From Sediminibacterium sp. (GTDB lineage Bacteria; Bacteroidota; Bacteroidia; Chitinophagales; Chitinophagaceae): DNA of 64,000 nucleotides. The stretch is from NCBI GenBank assembly GCA_016786865.1, contig JAEUVE010000008.1, forward strand, positions 124,001 to 188,000. The letters run 5' to 3'. Under the pieces are notes generated by a model. It was given only the letters and a program-made list of their open reading frames with translations, had not been told where the DNA came from and did not search any database. Position 1 is the first letter of the stretch. Each line of letters begins with the position of its first letter. The translations under genes were made by a program, and so were the position numbers. Below are positions 1 to 7,976 of the stretch, in pieces.

Positions 1-10
1 CCTTAATATC

Positions 11-42
11 CAAAGGTAATTGAAGTTCCAACTATAACAAAA
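11..42 (-). promoter_or_regulatory. promoter of a minus-strand gene lying left of the window
   Basis: On the minus strand TTTTG (38-42) is followed after exactly 19 bases by TACCTTTG (11-18). This matches the established Bacteroidota housekeeping promoter, -33 TTTG and -7 TAnnTTTG. The transcript would leave the window to the left, so the gene served is not visible. Confidence 0.6.
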
Positions 43-74
43 CAATTCGGCCCGACTCACCGATTTTAGGCAAA

Positions 75-1166
75 TTATTTAGGTGCTTTCCGGTACAGAT
101 AAATAACTACAAAAACGAATATGAAATTGGGAATCCAGGCTGCAATCAGCGGTGGGAGATTCCCTTTTGTAGAGAATATGGTAGAAAAACGGTCTGTTAC
201 AATAAACAAGGCAGCAACAGAAAAGCCAACGGCCAGGTGAACCCCGCTTCCACCCCTGACTTTACGGCCGGCAACAATGGCACCGATCAGGGTAAGCAAC
301 AAAACCGTAACACAGGTAGCATCTCTTCGGTATCGTTCTACCTTAAGGCTGTTCAGCCCCTCAGATCCCCGGAGTTCCTCCAGCGCAATGAAACGGTCCA
401 GTTCCGGAGTGGTCAGCTTGTCCTTGGTATATTTATCTCTGCTCAGATCCAGTGGCTTGAAACTGTAATTGATTTGCCGCATTACATCGGGCGCTACCTG
501 CTCGCTCATCGGCAGCAGCTTCCGCTCAACAATCGTCTCAATTTTCCATTTGTTTACGGAAGTATCCCAGCTGATGTAATCTGCCCTGAGGTTATTGGTT
601 ACCCGGTTGTTTTTGATGGTGTACAAAAAGAACGGGCCACCCCTTTTTACCGATGTATCGTAATTATAAATACCTGCATAAGTAAAAGAGTCGATGCGCA
701 GATAAATATTATTGCCATTGTTCAGCAAAGCATTGTAACTGGAGTTGGCGTCTATATAACGGGCTTCAAAGCTGCCCCTGATCTGGTTGGCCCTGGGAAC
801 CACATACTGATTGGCAAACCAAAGAATAACGGCCAGCAAACTGCCACCGATCCAATAAGGGCGCATCCACCTGGAATAGCTGGTACCGCTTGCCAGGATT
901 GCAATAATCTCACTGTTCCCCGCCATTTTGGAAGTGAAGAATATTACTGCAATAAAAACGAAAAGCGGAAAGAGCAGGGCTATGATGTGTGGGATAAACC
1001 CAGCATAGTAATCGCTGATGATCCTTTCAATACTCAGCTGTGACCTTACAAAATCATCGGTTTTTTCACTCACATCAATCACCACAGCAATCACGGCAAA
1101 CAAAAAGATTGCAAAGAAAAAGGTGGTGAGGAATTTCCGGAGTATGTACCAGTCCAGTTTTTTCAT
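75..1166 (-). CDS. LptF/LptG family permease (LptG-like)
   Basis: 363 residues. The protein is an inner-membrane permease subunit of the LptB2FG ABC transporter that extracts lipopolysaccharide for export. The layout fits the YjgP/YjgQ family: hydrophobic segments at about residues 13-32, 55-77 and 103-122, a hydrophilic periplasmic jellyroll region at about 125-280, then three more segments from about 284 to 357. The short length is closer to LptG-type than to the longer LptF-type paralogues of the phylum. In other Bacteroidota such a permease often lies next to tgt, as it does here. Unusually, a terminator-shaped hairpin separates the two genes. The family call is firm; LptF versus LptG is inference. 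Confidence 0.9.
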   Translation of the reverse strand: MKKLDWYILRKFLTTFFFAIFLFAVIAVVIDVSEKTDDFVRSQLSIERIISDYYAGFIPHIIALLFPLFVFIAVIFFTSKMAGNSEIIAILASGTSYSRWMRPYWIGGSLLAVILWFANQYVVPRANQIRGSFEARYIDANSSYNALLNNGNNIYLRIDSFTYAGIYNYDTSVKRGGPFFLYTIKNNRVTNNLRADYISWDTSVNKWKIETIVERKLLPMSEQVAPDVMRQINYSFKPLDLSRDKYTKDKLTTPELDRFIALEELRGSEGLNSLKVERYRRDATCVTVLLLTLIGAIVAGRKVRGGSGVHLAVGFSVAALFIVTDRFSTIFSTKGNLPPLIAAWIPNFIFVFVVIYLYRKAPK

Positions 1167-1184
1167 GGTCTACACAAAGATGCA

Positions 1185-1216
1185 CAAAAAAAATACATCC
1201 ATGGAGATGGATGTAT
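1185..1216 (-). terminator. intrinsic terminator-like hairpin between tgt and the LptG-like gene
   Basis: A perfect 10-bp inverted repeat, ATACATCCAT / ATGGATGTAT (1193-1202 and 1207-1216), has a 4-base loop. On the minus strand it is followed directly by eight T (1185-1192). It would end the tgt transcript but lies only about 19 bases upstream of the permease start. The permease therefore depends on readthrough or on a promoter overlapping the hairpin; CATCTTTG just before its ATG is a weak -7 candidate. Confidence 0.6.
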
Positions 1217-1370
1217 AATTTACGGACTTCAAAAGATAACGGATTAATAAGCAGGGTGAAAATAGCACGAAGTCCCTTACAAGTGAAGGGTTTCGTATAA
1301 AAGTTAATAAATATAAAATGTTGAAGGAATTATCCCCAAAACAAGGACGAATGACAACGAAATGTTACCA

Positions 1371-2510
1371 TTATAATCGCTGCCGGATTATCCCGAGCAT
1401 CTCTTTCTTCCAGCTAACGAAATTCCCTTCTACAATATTGCGTCTGGCTTCTTTTACAAGCCAGAGATAAAAAGCAAGATTCTGTATGCTGGCCAGCTGC
1501 AGGCCAAGTATTTCACCTGCAATGAACAGATGACGGATATACGCTTTGGAATAATACTGACTGTGCTCGGAAGGCAGACCCGGATCGATGGGACTGAAAT
1601 CGTTGGCCCATTTTTTATTCCGGATATTGATCACACCCTGGGTGGTGAACAGCATACCATTCCTCCCGTTGCGGGTAGGCATTACACAATCGAACATGTC
1701 GATTCCCATATCGATGCACTCCAAAAGATTCCAGGGTGTACCCACCCCCATTAAATAGCGGGGCTTGTTTTGCGGAAGATTTTCTGCGCAAAGGGCAGTA
1801 AACTCGTACATCATTTCTTCCGGCTCACCCACACTTAGCCCGCCAATGGCATTACCAACGGCATTTTTGGAGGAAATGTATGAACAGGACTCCTTGCGCA
1901 AATCTTTATAGGTACCACCCTGCACGATCGGAAAAAGGTTCTGCGTATAACCGTATTTATCGGGTGTTTCTGCCAGGCGATTGATGCATCGATCCAGCCA
2001 GCGGTGTGTGAGCTGCATGCTCTTTTTTGCATAGCCGTATTCGCTGGGATAAGGCGGGCATTCATCAAAAGCCATGATGATATCCGCACCAATACTCCGC
2101 TGGATATCCATTACCGATTCAGGAGAAAAAAGGTGTCTGCTTCCATCAATATGCGATTGAAACACTACGCCTTCTTCCCGGATCTTTCTGTTGGCAGCCA
2201 GGGAAAATACCTGATAACCACCGCTGTCTGTTAAGATGGGCCGGTCCCAGCCGTTGAACCGGTGGAGCCCTCCTGCAGCTTCCAGCACTTCGGTACCGGG
2301 GCGGAGATAGAGGTGATAAGTGTTTCCCAGGATAATCTGGGCCTGCACATCCGTTTTGAGCTGCTGCTGGGTTACCGCTTTCACACTGCCAACTGTGCCC
2401 ACAGGCATAAATATGGGTGTTTGAATGATTCCATGATCGGTAGTAACAACGCCGGCCCTGGCAGCAGAGCCGGGGGCGGTGGTTTCGAGCGAAAAACTAA
2501 GTGCAGCCAT
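1371..2510 (-). CDS. tgt: queuine/preQ1 tRNA-guanine transglycosylase
   Basis: 379 residues, full length. The enzyme exchanges guanine-34 for preQ1 in tRNAs with GUN anticodons, in the queuosine pathway. TDSGGYQVFS at about 94-103 holds the catalytic Asp95, and DMFDCVMPTRNGRNG holds the nucleophile Asp274. VGEP and GVGTP motifs are present. The C-terminal CxCxxC zinc ligands of the canonical enzyme are absent: the stretch reads GLPSEHSQYY (311-320), although the downstream His327 remains. From memory, other Bacteroidota Tgt proteins also lack these cysteines, so this looks like a lineage trait rather than damage. The start is set by a promoter box four bases upstream of the ATG. Confidence 0.97.
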   Translation of the reverse strand: MAALSFSLETTAPGSAARAGVVTTDHGIIQTPIFMPVGTVGSVKAVTQQQLKTDVQAQIILGNTYHLYLRPGTEVLEAAGGLHRFNGWDRPILTDSGGYQVFSLAANRKIREEGVVFQSHIDGSRHLFSPESVMDIQRSIGADIIMAFDECPPYPSEYGYAKKSMQLTHRWLDRCINRLAETPDKYGYTQNLFPIVQGGTYKDLRKESCSYISSKNAVGNAIGGLSVGEPEEMMYEFTALCAENLPQNKPRYLMGVGTPWNLLECIDMGIDMFDCVMPTRNGRNGMLFTTQGVINIRNKKWANDFSPIDPGLPSEHSQYYSKAYIRHLFIAGEILGLQLASIQNLAFYLWLVKEARRNIVEGNFVSWKKEMLGIIRQRL

Positions 2511-2514
2511 GCGG

Positions 2515-2522
2515 CAAAAGTA
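2515..2522 (-). promoter_or_regulatory. -7 promoter box of tgt
   Basis: The minus-strand sequence TACTTTTG matches TAnnTTTG and ends four bases before the tgt ATG, so the transcript would be leaderless or nearly so. No good -33 TTTG is visible. The box faces the divergent box at 2536-2543, and both promoters share a 37-base intergenic gap. Confidence 0.5.
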
Positions 2523-2535
2523 GTGCTCTTTGCCT

Positions 2536-2543
2536 TATTTTTG
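2536..2543 (+). promoter_or_regulatory. -7 promoter box of the glycosyltransferase-rsmG unit
   Basis: TATTTTTG matches TAnnTTTG and is followed by CCGG and then the ATG at 2548. The four-base spacing implies a leaderless transcript. It excludes the TTG at 2530, which lies upstream of the box, as the start codon. Confidence 0.5.
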
Positions 2544-2547
2544 CCGG

Positions 2548-3672
2548 ATGATCATACCTTCTATTGTCTGGACTATCTGCTTTGGAGTATTTTGTGCAAT
2601 CATAGCCATTCAAGTTTTCTATTATCTCTATTTTTTCAGCAGGCTGGCATTCTTTAAACCCAGAACCAAACAGGTAAATGTGGAGCATCCGGTTTCCGTG
2701 GTAATTTGTGCCCGCGACGAAGCCCATAACCTGGTCAAAAACCTGCCCGGTGTATTGGTGCAGGATTACAAAACCACCCATGAACTGGTATTGGTAAATG
2801 ATAATTCCAGTGATGAAACAAAATACATTATTGACGAATTCAAACGTTCGTTCAAGAACCTGAACCTGATCGATTTAACACAGGAAGCCAAAATGATCAC
2901 CGGTAAGAAATTTCCTTTGTCGATGGGGATCAAAAGCGCCAAACACGAAATCGTATTGCTGACCGATGCAGATTGTGTACCAGCCTCTGAATTCTGGATC
3001 CAGAAAATGCAGGACAGTTACGACGATGATATTGAAATTGTGCTGGGATACGGCGCTTACCATAAAAAATCCGGACTGCTCAACAAACTGATCCGTTTCG
3101 AAACATTTCATACAGCCATCCAGTATATGTCGTATGCGCTGGCAGGCACCCCCTATATGGGAGTAGGCCGCAACCTGAGCTACAAAAAAAATGTATTTCT
3201 CCGCAACAAAGGATTTTCATCCATCAACCAGATTCCAAGCGGAGACGACGATCTGTTCATCAATCAGGTAGCCACTGCAAAAAACACTGCAGTGGTGGTA
3301 GACCACGATACACATACCCTGAGTGAACCCAAGAAGTCCTGGAGCGAATGGATGTCTCAGAAATACAGGCACTATACCACCAGCAAGTACTACAAACCCA
3401 TACACAAATTCCTGCTGGGACTTTACTCCCTTTCGTTGTTCCTGCTGTATCCCGCAATGATACTCAGCATCCTTTTTTTCAACTGGTGGCTTACACTGGC
3501 CGTATACGGTGTAAGACTGATCATTCAGTCCATTGTTTATTTTAAAGCAATGAAAAAACTCAACGAATCGGATCTGTTCCCCTGGTTTATTTTACTGGAC
3601 ATCTGGATGTTCTTTTATTACATTTTTACCGCCCCTGCCATATGGAAAGCACCCCGCAAAAACTGGAATTAA
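2548..3672 (+). CDS. family 2 glycosyltransferase, membrane-anchored
   Basis: About 374 residues. An N-terminal hydrophobic segment (about 3-24) precedes a GT-A fold. VVICARDEAHNL opens the nucleotide-binding half, LVNDNSSD follows, LTDADC is the DxD metal/sugar-nucleotide motif, and SGDDDLF is the acceptor-side acidic motif. SQKYRHY resembles the Q-x-x-R/K-W motif of processive GT2 enzymes. Two or three hydrophobic segments form the C-terminus. Donor and acceptor sugars cannot be told; a role in cell-envelope polysaccharide is inference. The gene overlaps rsmG by 31 bases and is probably co-transcribed with it. I chose ATG 2548 rather than TTG 2530 because the -7 box lies between them. Confidence 0.88.
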   Translation: MIIPSIVWTICFGVFCAIIAIQVFYYLYFFSRLAFFKPRTKQVNVEHPVSVVICARDEAHNLVKNLPGVLVQDYKTTHELVLVNDNSSDETKYIIDEFKRSFKNLNLIDLTQEAKMITGKKFPLSMGIKSAKHEIVLLTDADCVPASEFWIQKMQDSYDDDIEIVLGYGAYHKKSGLLNKLIRFETFHTAIQYMSYALAGTPYMGVGRNLSYKKNVFLRNKGFSSINQIPSGDDDLFINQVATAKNTAVVVDHDTHTLSEPKKSWSEWMSQKYRHYTTSKYYKPIHKFLLGLYSLSLFLLYPAMILSILFFNWWLTLAVYGVRLIIQSIVYFKAMKKLNESDLFPWFILLDIWMFFYYIFTAPAIWKAPRKNWN

Positions 3673-4301
3673 TCACCAGATATTTTGATGATTTTACCGA
3701 AAGGCAACTGGAGCAGCTGACCTTACTGGAAGAGCTGTACAAAGAATGGAATGCAAAGATCAATGTAATTTCCAGAAAAGACATCGACAGCATTTACCTG
3801 CATCATGTATTACATTCGCTCAGCATTGCGGCCATAGCCGATTTTACACCTGGAATGAACATCATCGATATCGGTTGCGGAGGCGGATTTCCGGGCGTAC
3901 CGCTGGCCATCTTTTTCCCCGAGGTACAATTTCACCTGGTAGACAGCATTGCAAAAAAACTAAAAGTAGTGGAAGCCGTATGCGAAGGCGCCGGCATCAA
4001 AAACATCACCACACAACACACGCGTGCAGAGGACATCAAAAACAGAAAATTTGATTATGCCGTTTCCCGCGCAGTTGCACCTTTAAAAGACCTGCTGCAG
4101 TGGAGCATGCCCCTGCTAAAAAAACAGCCGGGAGCGCCAACAGGACCAGATCATTTGCGTAATGGCCTGATCTGCCTGAAGGGCGGAGACCTTACACAGG
4201 AAATTTTTGAAAGCGGCGTACGCCCCAGAATGATGCCCATCATCAAAATATTTCCAGAGCCTTACTTCGAAGAAAAATATATTCTGCACGTGGCCAAATA
4301 A
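3642..4301 (+). CDS. rsmG: 16S rRNA (guanine-527-N7)-methyltransferase
   Basis: 219 residues, normal length for RsmG (GidB). It transfers a methyl group from S-adenosylmethionine to N7 of G527 in 16S rRNA, near the decoding centre; loss gives low-level streptomycin resistance in studied bacteria. The SAM motif IDIGCGGGFPG is at about 76-86, followed by the acidic residue in FHLVDS. NVISR near 41-45 and AVSRAVAP near 144-151 are family signatures. The start codon lies inside the end of the glycosyltransferase gene (31-base overlap), which suggests translational coupling. Confidence 0.96.
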   Translation: MESTPQKLELITRYFDDFTERQLEQLTLLEELYKEWNAKINVISRKDIDSIYLHHVLHSLSIAAIADFTPGMNIIDIGCGGGFPGVPLAIFFPEVQFHLVDSIAKKLKVVEAVCEGAGIKNITTQHTRAEDIKNRKFDYAVSRAVAPLKDLLQWSMPLLKKQPGAPTGPDHLRNGLICLKGGDLTQEIFESGVRPRMMPIIKIFPEPYFEEKYILHVAK

Positions 4302-4304
4302 GGC

Positions 4305-4345
4305 AAAAAAAACCACAGACGAAGGGCAACTGCTTCCGTCTGTGG
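4305..4345 (-). terminator. intrinsic terminator of the M1 aminopeptidase gene (possibly bidirectional)
   Basis: CCACAGAC (4313-4320) pairs with GTCTGTGG (4338-4345), with an inner GAAG/CTTC pair. On the minus strand the hairpin is followed by eight T (4305-4312). It lies between the convergent rsmG and M1 peptidase genes. Confidence 0.8.
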
Positions 4346-4373
4346 CTGAATTCAATTATCTTATTATAAGAGA

Positions 4374-6239
4374 CTAATCGGGTATAACCAGCTTATTGTT
4401 GATCCGGTTGATGTCTGCAAGCCGTTGGCTGGGATCAATTTCAATGGAACGAATGTCCTGAATAGGTCTTTCCGTAGTAAAGCTGTACTCCGGATGCGTC
4501 CATCTCCATGCGGTGTGAACCGTTCTTGGGATGGCATTCTCAGCAGGCTTTTCGCCATACATCAGGTTCAGTGGAATCACATGCATTTCCTGCGTTCCAT
4601 CCTTAAAAGTAATCAGCACGTCTACCGGCATCGGCATTTTCCCGATCCGCTTAACGGTGATGGCAGTTTTGCCATCGTTCACTGCAATATTGCCTACACC
4701 ATAGTCGATGGTTTTGGTACTGTTGATCCAGTATTCTTTGTACCAGTCCAGTTCCATGCCGCTGATTTTTTCAGCAACCCGAATAAAGTCGTTGGGATTA
4801 GGATGTTTAAATTTCCAGGTATCATAGTACGCAAGCAGAATTTTATCCCTTACGGCATCTCCCACGATATAGCCCAGTTGTTCCATGAAAATGGCACCCT
4901 TACTGTAAGAAGCCACACTGTACGCATAGTTGGTGTTGTAATGATCTGCATGGGTGCTTGCCGGCTCTTCAAATCCGCTCTTCGCCAGTGCAAAATATCC
5001 CTTGTACGAACCATCGTACCAAAAGTCTTTTTTATTTCTAAGCGTGGCCATTACCCTAGTGCTGGAATAGTCGGTAAAACCTTCATCCATCCAGGAATAC
5101 AAAGCCTCATTGCTGCCAAGAATCATCTGGTACCAGCTGTGCATCCACTCATGGATGGCAGTTCCGATACTGGCACTTTTGATCAGGGTAGCCATTGGAT
5201 ACTCCATACCGCCATCGCCTCCCTGCACAAATGTGTAGGTTTTATATGGATAGGCGCCGAAGGTTTTAGCCATAATGGGATAAGCCAGTGCGCAGGTATC
5301 TGCCATACGCTGCCAGCGGATTTCCAACGAATCCACCGCCTTATACACCACGCGGATTAACGGACCGTTGGCAGTTTTGCGGGTAATCATTTTATAATTA
5401 GGATCAGCGGCCCACATGAAATCGTGAACATTATTTGCCTGCCATTTCCAGGTAAGCGTAGCGCCGGTTGCCGGTTTTACTTTCACGCCTTCGGCTTGGT
5501 ATCCAAAGCCGGTTTCATTTCCGTTTAACAGATCACCACCCGCAGTAACCATATAGTTTTTATCGATCGTGATGTTTACATCAAAGTCGCCCCATACACC
5601 ATAGAACTCACGGGCAATATAGGGATTGGCGTTCCAGCCCTGGTAATCATACTCCACTACTTTGGGGTACCATTGGCTCATGCTGTAGCGAATGCCTTCC
5701 TTGTTATCTCGCCCGCTTCTTCTGATTTGCAGCGGTACCTGTGCTTCGAATACAACATCCATGGCAAGTTTAGACTTTGGAAGCAGGGGTTTGCTCAGCA
5801 CTACTTCCAGAATGGTTTCATGCTCTTTCAGTTTTTGTGCAACACCATTGATGGTCACAGCATGTACTTTCTGGAATCCGATTTCTTCGGGTGTTAATTT
5901 GCTGATGCGGTCTTTTACTCTGGAATCCCAGTCCAGGCCATCTGTTTCCCGCTTGGGGTTTGGATCGGACAGGCGGGTTTTACCCAACTCACGGCTCCTC
6001 ACATCCATACTGCTGTTGGGTTGAAACGCATTCCAGTAGAGATGGAAAAAAATTCTGTTCAACGTATCTGTTGAATTATTCGTGTACTCAATTTTTTCTG
6101 TTCCGGAAAAACGATTGGTGGTTACATCCATCTTAACATCAATCCGGTATTTGATTTTCTGCTGCCATCTGTCCGGCTGCGCAAATACCAATACGCCGAT
6201 GATCAAGAAACCCATCGTAAGAGCAATCCTGTTATTCAT
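4374..6239 (-). CDS. secreted M1 family zinc aminopeptidase
   Basis: 621 residues with a signal peptide (about 1-20, ending FAQ). The gluzincin motif is complete: His363, Glu364, His367 in HEWMH, then 18 residues, then Glu386 in MDEGF. The exopeptidase motif GGMEYP lies just upstream at about 343-348. A beta-rich N-terminal domain (about 30-270) precedes the catalytic domain, as in the family. The protein probably trims amino acids from peptides in the periplasm or at the surface. No T9SS C-terminal domain is visible. It is transcribed alone, with its own terminator at 4305-4345. Confidence 0.93.
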   Translation of the reverse strand: MNNRIALTMGFLIIGVLVFAQPDRWQQKIKYRIDVKMDVTTNRFSGTEKIEYTNNSTDTLNRIFFHLYWNAFQPNSSMDVRSRELGKTRLSDPNPKRETDGLDWDSRVKDRISKLTPEEIGFQKVHAVTINGVAQKLKEHETILEVVLSKPLLPKSKLAMDVVFEAQVPLQIRRSGRDNKEGIRYSMSQWYPKVVEYDYQGWNANPYIAREFYGVWGDFDVNITIDKNYMVTAGGDLLNGNETGFGYQAEGVKVKPATGATLTWKWQANNVHDFMWAADPNYKMITRKTANGPLIRVVYKAVDSLEIRWQRMADTCALAYPIMAKTFGAYPYKTYTFVQGGDGGMEYPMATLIKSASIGTAIHEWMHSWYQMILGSNEALYSWMDEGFTDYSSTRVMATLRNKKDFWYDGSYKGYFALAKSGFEEPASTHADHYNTNYAYSVASYSKGAIFMEQLGYIVGDAVRDKILLAYYDTWKFKHPNPNDFIRVAEKISGMELDWYKEYWINSTKTIDYGVGNIAVNDGKTAITVKRIGKMPMPVDVLITFKDGTQEMHVIPLNLMYGEKPAENAIPRTVHTAWRWTHPEYSFTTERPIQDIRSIEIDPSQRLADINRINNKLVIPD

Positions 6240-6277
6240 ATGTCAATTTTGTAAATCGGAAGATAATTATAAAAACA

Positions 6278-6940
6278 CTAACAACCTGCCACTACCACTA
6301 CAATTTCACCTTTCACCGTTTTGGATTTAAAATAATCGGCTACTTCCTGTAAACTGCCGCGCTTGTTTTCTTCGTATAGTTTGGTGAGCTCCCTGCTTAC
6401 AGAACAGGCGCGGTCCGGTCCGAAGTAGGTAATGAGTTCTTCCAGCGTTTTAACAAGGCGCATCGGGCTTTCATAAAACACCATGGTACGCTCCTCTTCT
6501 GCCAGTTTTTTCATCAGGGTCTGGCGGCCTTTTTTTAGTGGGAGAAATCCTTCAAAAACAAACCGGTTGGTGGGTATTCCACTGTTTACCAACGCCGGTA
6601 CAAAAGCAGCGGCTCCGGGCAAACATTCTACCCGGATGTTTTGCTTAATGCATTCCCTTACCAGCAAAAAGGCCGGATCAGAAATACCCGGTGTACCGGC
6701 ATCCGTAACCAGCGCCATGGTTTTTCCGGCCTGCAACTGATCTGCCAGGTGCGCAACAACTTTGTGTTCGTTGTGCTGGTGATAAGGCGTTAGCGGCTTT
6801 TCAATTTTGTAATGCTGCAACAACTTGGAAGAGGTTCGCGTATCCTCACAAAGAATCAGGTCCACTTGCTGAAGCACTTCCAGTGCACGCAAAGTGATGT
6901 CTTTTAAATTACCAAGCGGTGTGGGAACCAGGTACAGCAA
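6278..6940 (-). CDS. rsmI: 16S rRNA (cytidine-1402-2'-O)-methyltransferase
   Basis: 220 residues, a tetrapyrrole-methylase fold. LVPTPLGNLKDIT at the N-terminus, CEDTR, TDAGTPGISDP and the YESPMRL segment are the RsmI signatures. It 2'-O-methylates C1402 in the ribosomal P site. The protein is shorter than the E. coli enzyme (about 286 residues) and lacks its C-terminal extension, which fits the short forms of this phylum. It begins four bases after purS, so rsmI, purS and pssA look like one transcription unit. Confidence 0.95.
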   Translation of the reverse strand: MLYLVPTPLGNLKDITLRALEVLQQVDLILCEDTRTSSKLLQHYKIEKPLTPYHQHNEHKVVAHLADQLQAGKTMALVTDAGTPGISDPAFLLVRECIKQNIRVECLPGAAAFVPALVNSGIPTNRFVFEGFLPLKKGRQTLMKKLAEEERTMVFYESPMRLVKTLEELITYFGPDRACSVSRELTKLYEENKRGSLQEVADYFKSKTVKGEIVVVVAGC

Positions 6941-6944
6941 TGGA

Positions 6945-7190
6945 TTAAATTATGGCAATCTCATAAAACTCCATTACCGGATTGGCGAGCAATTGCTTGC
7001 TGGCAGACTCGGCAATGGCTTTGGCCGCTTCAGGACTATCCGCTTCCACTTCCAGTGTAATGTGTTTACCAACACGAACATCCTGCACAGAATGAATACC
7101 GAGATTATTCAGTCCTCCCAAAACGGCTTTACCCTGCGGGTCTAATAAATCTTTCAGGGGCATTACTGTTATCTGTACATTGTATATCAT
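6945..7190 (-). CDS. purS: phosphoribosylformylglycinamidine synthase subunit PurS
   Basis: 81 residues, normal length. PurS bridges PurQ and small PurL in the three-part FGAM synthase that converts FGAR to FGAM in purine synthesis. MPLKDLLDPQGKAV and LEVEADSPEAA match the family. PurL and PurQ are not in the window. The start overlaps the end of pssA by four bases. Confidence 0.93.
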   Translation of the reverse strand: MIYNVQITVMPLKDLLDPQGKAVLGGLNNLGIHSVQDVRVGKHITLEVEADSPEAAKAIAESASKQLLANPVMEFYEIAII

Positions 7191-7954
7191 GATTCAACTT
7201 GTTTGAAGGTCAAAGATAGAATTACGTAAGCAAAAAAGCCGATCAAAACTGCCAGCCACCCAAAAACGATGGCGGAACCCAATGCTATCAGCAGCAGGAT
7301 CAGGAATGGCAGGCCCTTTTTAAAGGTAAAACCCTTGAATTTCATTGCCAGCATCGGCAGTCTGGATACCATTAAGTAAGACACGAGGCCAATCAGTACG
7401 TACCAAACCCATTTATTCAGCATCAGGTTCGTCAGCCATTCTTCCTGGCTATACCAGTACAACATTGGAAAAGAGGCAAACAGCAATCCTGCCGCCGGTA
7501 TGGGTACTCCTTTAAAACCAAACTGCTGACTGGTGTCTATGTTAAACCGGGCCAGCCGGTACGCACCTGCACAGGGCAGCAAAAATGCAGGCAGCAGCCA
7601 GAAAATGGATATATCCAGCCCACCCGGGTCCTGTGAAAAACAAAAACGGAGAAACTGGAATGCAATTAATCCGGGAGCAACACCAAAACTCACTACATCT
7701 GCAAGAGAGTCGAGTTGCCTGCCCATTTCAGAAGATACGTTCAGGAGGCGGGCAACAAAGCCATCCAAAAAATCGATGATGGCCGCGCCGATGATCAGCC
7801 ATCCCGCCCACATCATTTTCTCGGGCAATACCACCAGGTTCTCCCCATCTGCAGTAACGGTAAGCGTAAGCCCGGGCTGCAGGATGTACACGATGGCGGT
7901 AACCCCCAGAAAGAGGTTAACCAGCGTAAAAATATTTGCTATTTGCTTGAACAT
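7187..7954 (-). CDS. pssA: CDP-diacylglycerol--serine O-phosphatidyltransferase
   Basis: 255 residues and multiple membrane segments. The CDP-alcohol phosphotransferase motif is intact: Asp64-Gly65, Ala68-Arg69, Gly78, Asp82 and Asp86 in DGFVARLLNVSSEMGRQLDSLAD. It makes phosphatidylserine, the precursor of phosphatidylethanolamine, in the inner membrane. The N-terminus (IANIFTLVNLFLG) matches type II PssA. It overlaps purS by four bases. Confidence 0.95.
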   Translation of the reverse strand: MFKQIANIFTLVNLFLGVTAIVYILQPGLTLTVTADGENLVVLPEKMMWAGWLIIGAAIIDFLDGFVARLLNVSSEMGRQLDSLADVVSFGVAPGLIAFQFLRFCFSQDPGGLDISIFWLLPAFLLPCAGAYRLARFNIDTSQQFGFKGVPIPAAGLLFASFPMLYWYSQEEWLTNLMLNKWVWYVLIGLVSYLMVSRLPMLAMKFKGFTFKKGLPFLILLLIALGSAIVFGWLAVLIGFFAYVILSLTFKQVES

Positions 7955-7976
7955 CGTTTCTTTAATTGAGCAGGCT

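Noticed and set aside
1260..1300. CCCTT/AAGGG hairpin downstream of tgt
   Set aside because: Short stem with no T tract on the minus strand; the hairpin at 1193-1216 is the better terminator.
4425..5360. 311-codon plus-strand frame opposite the M1 peptidase
   Set aside because: Shadow of the M1 gene, which has a complete zinc site.
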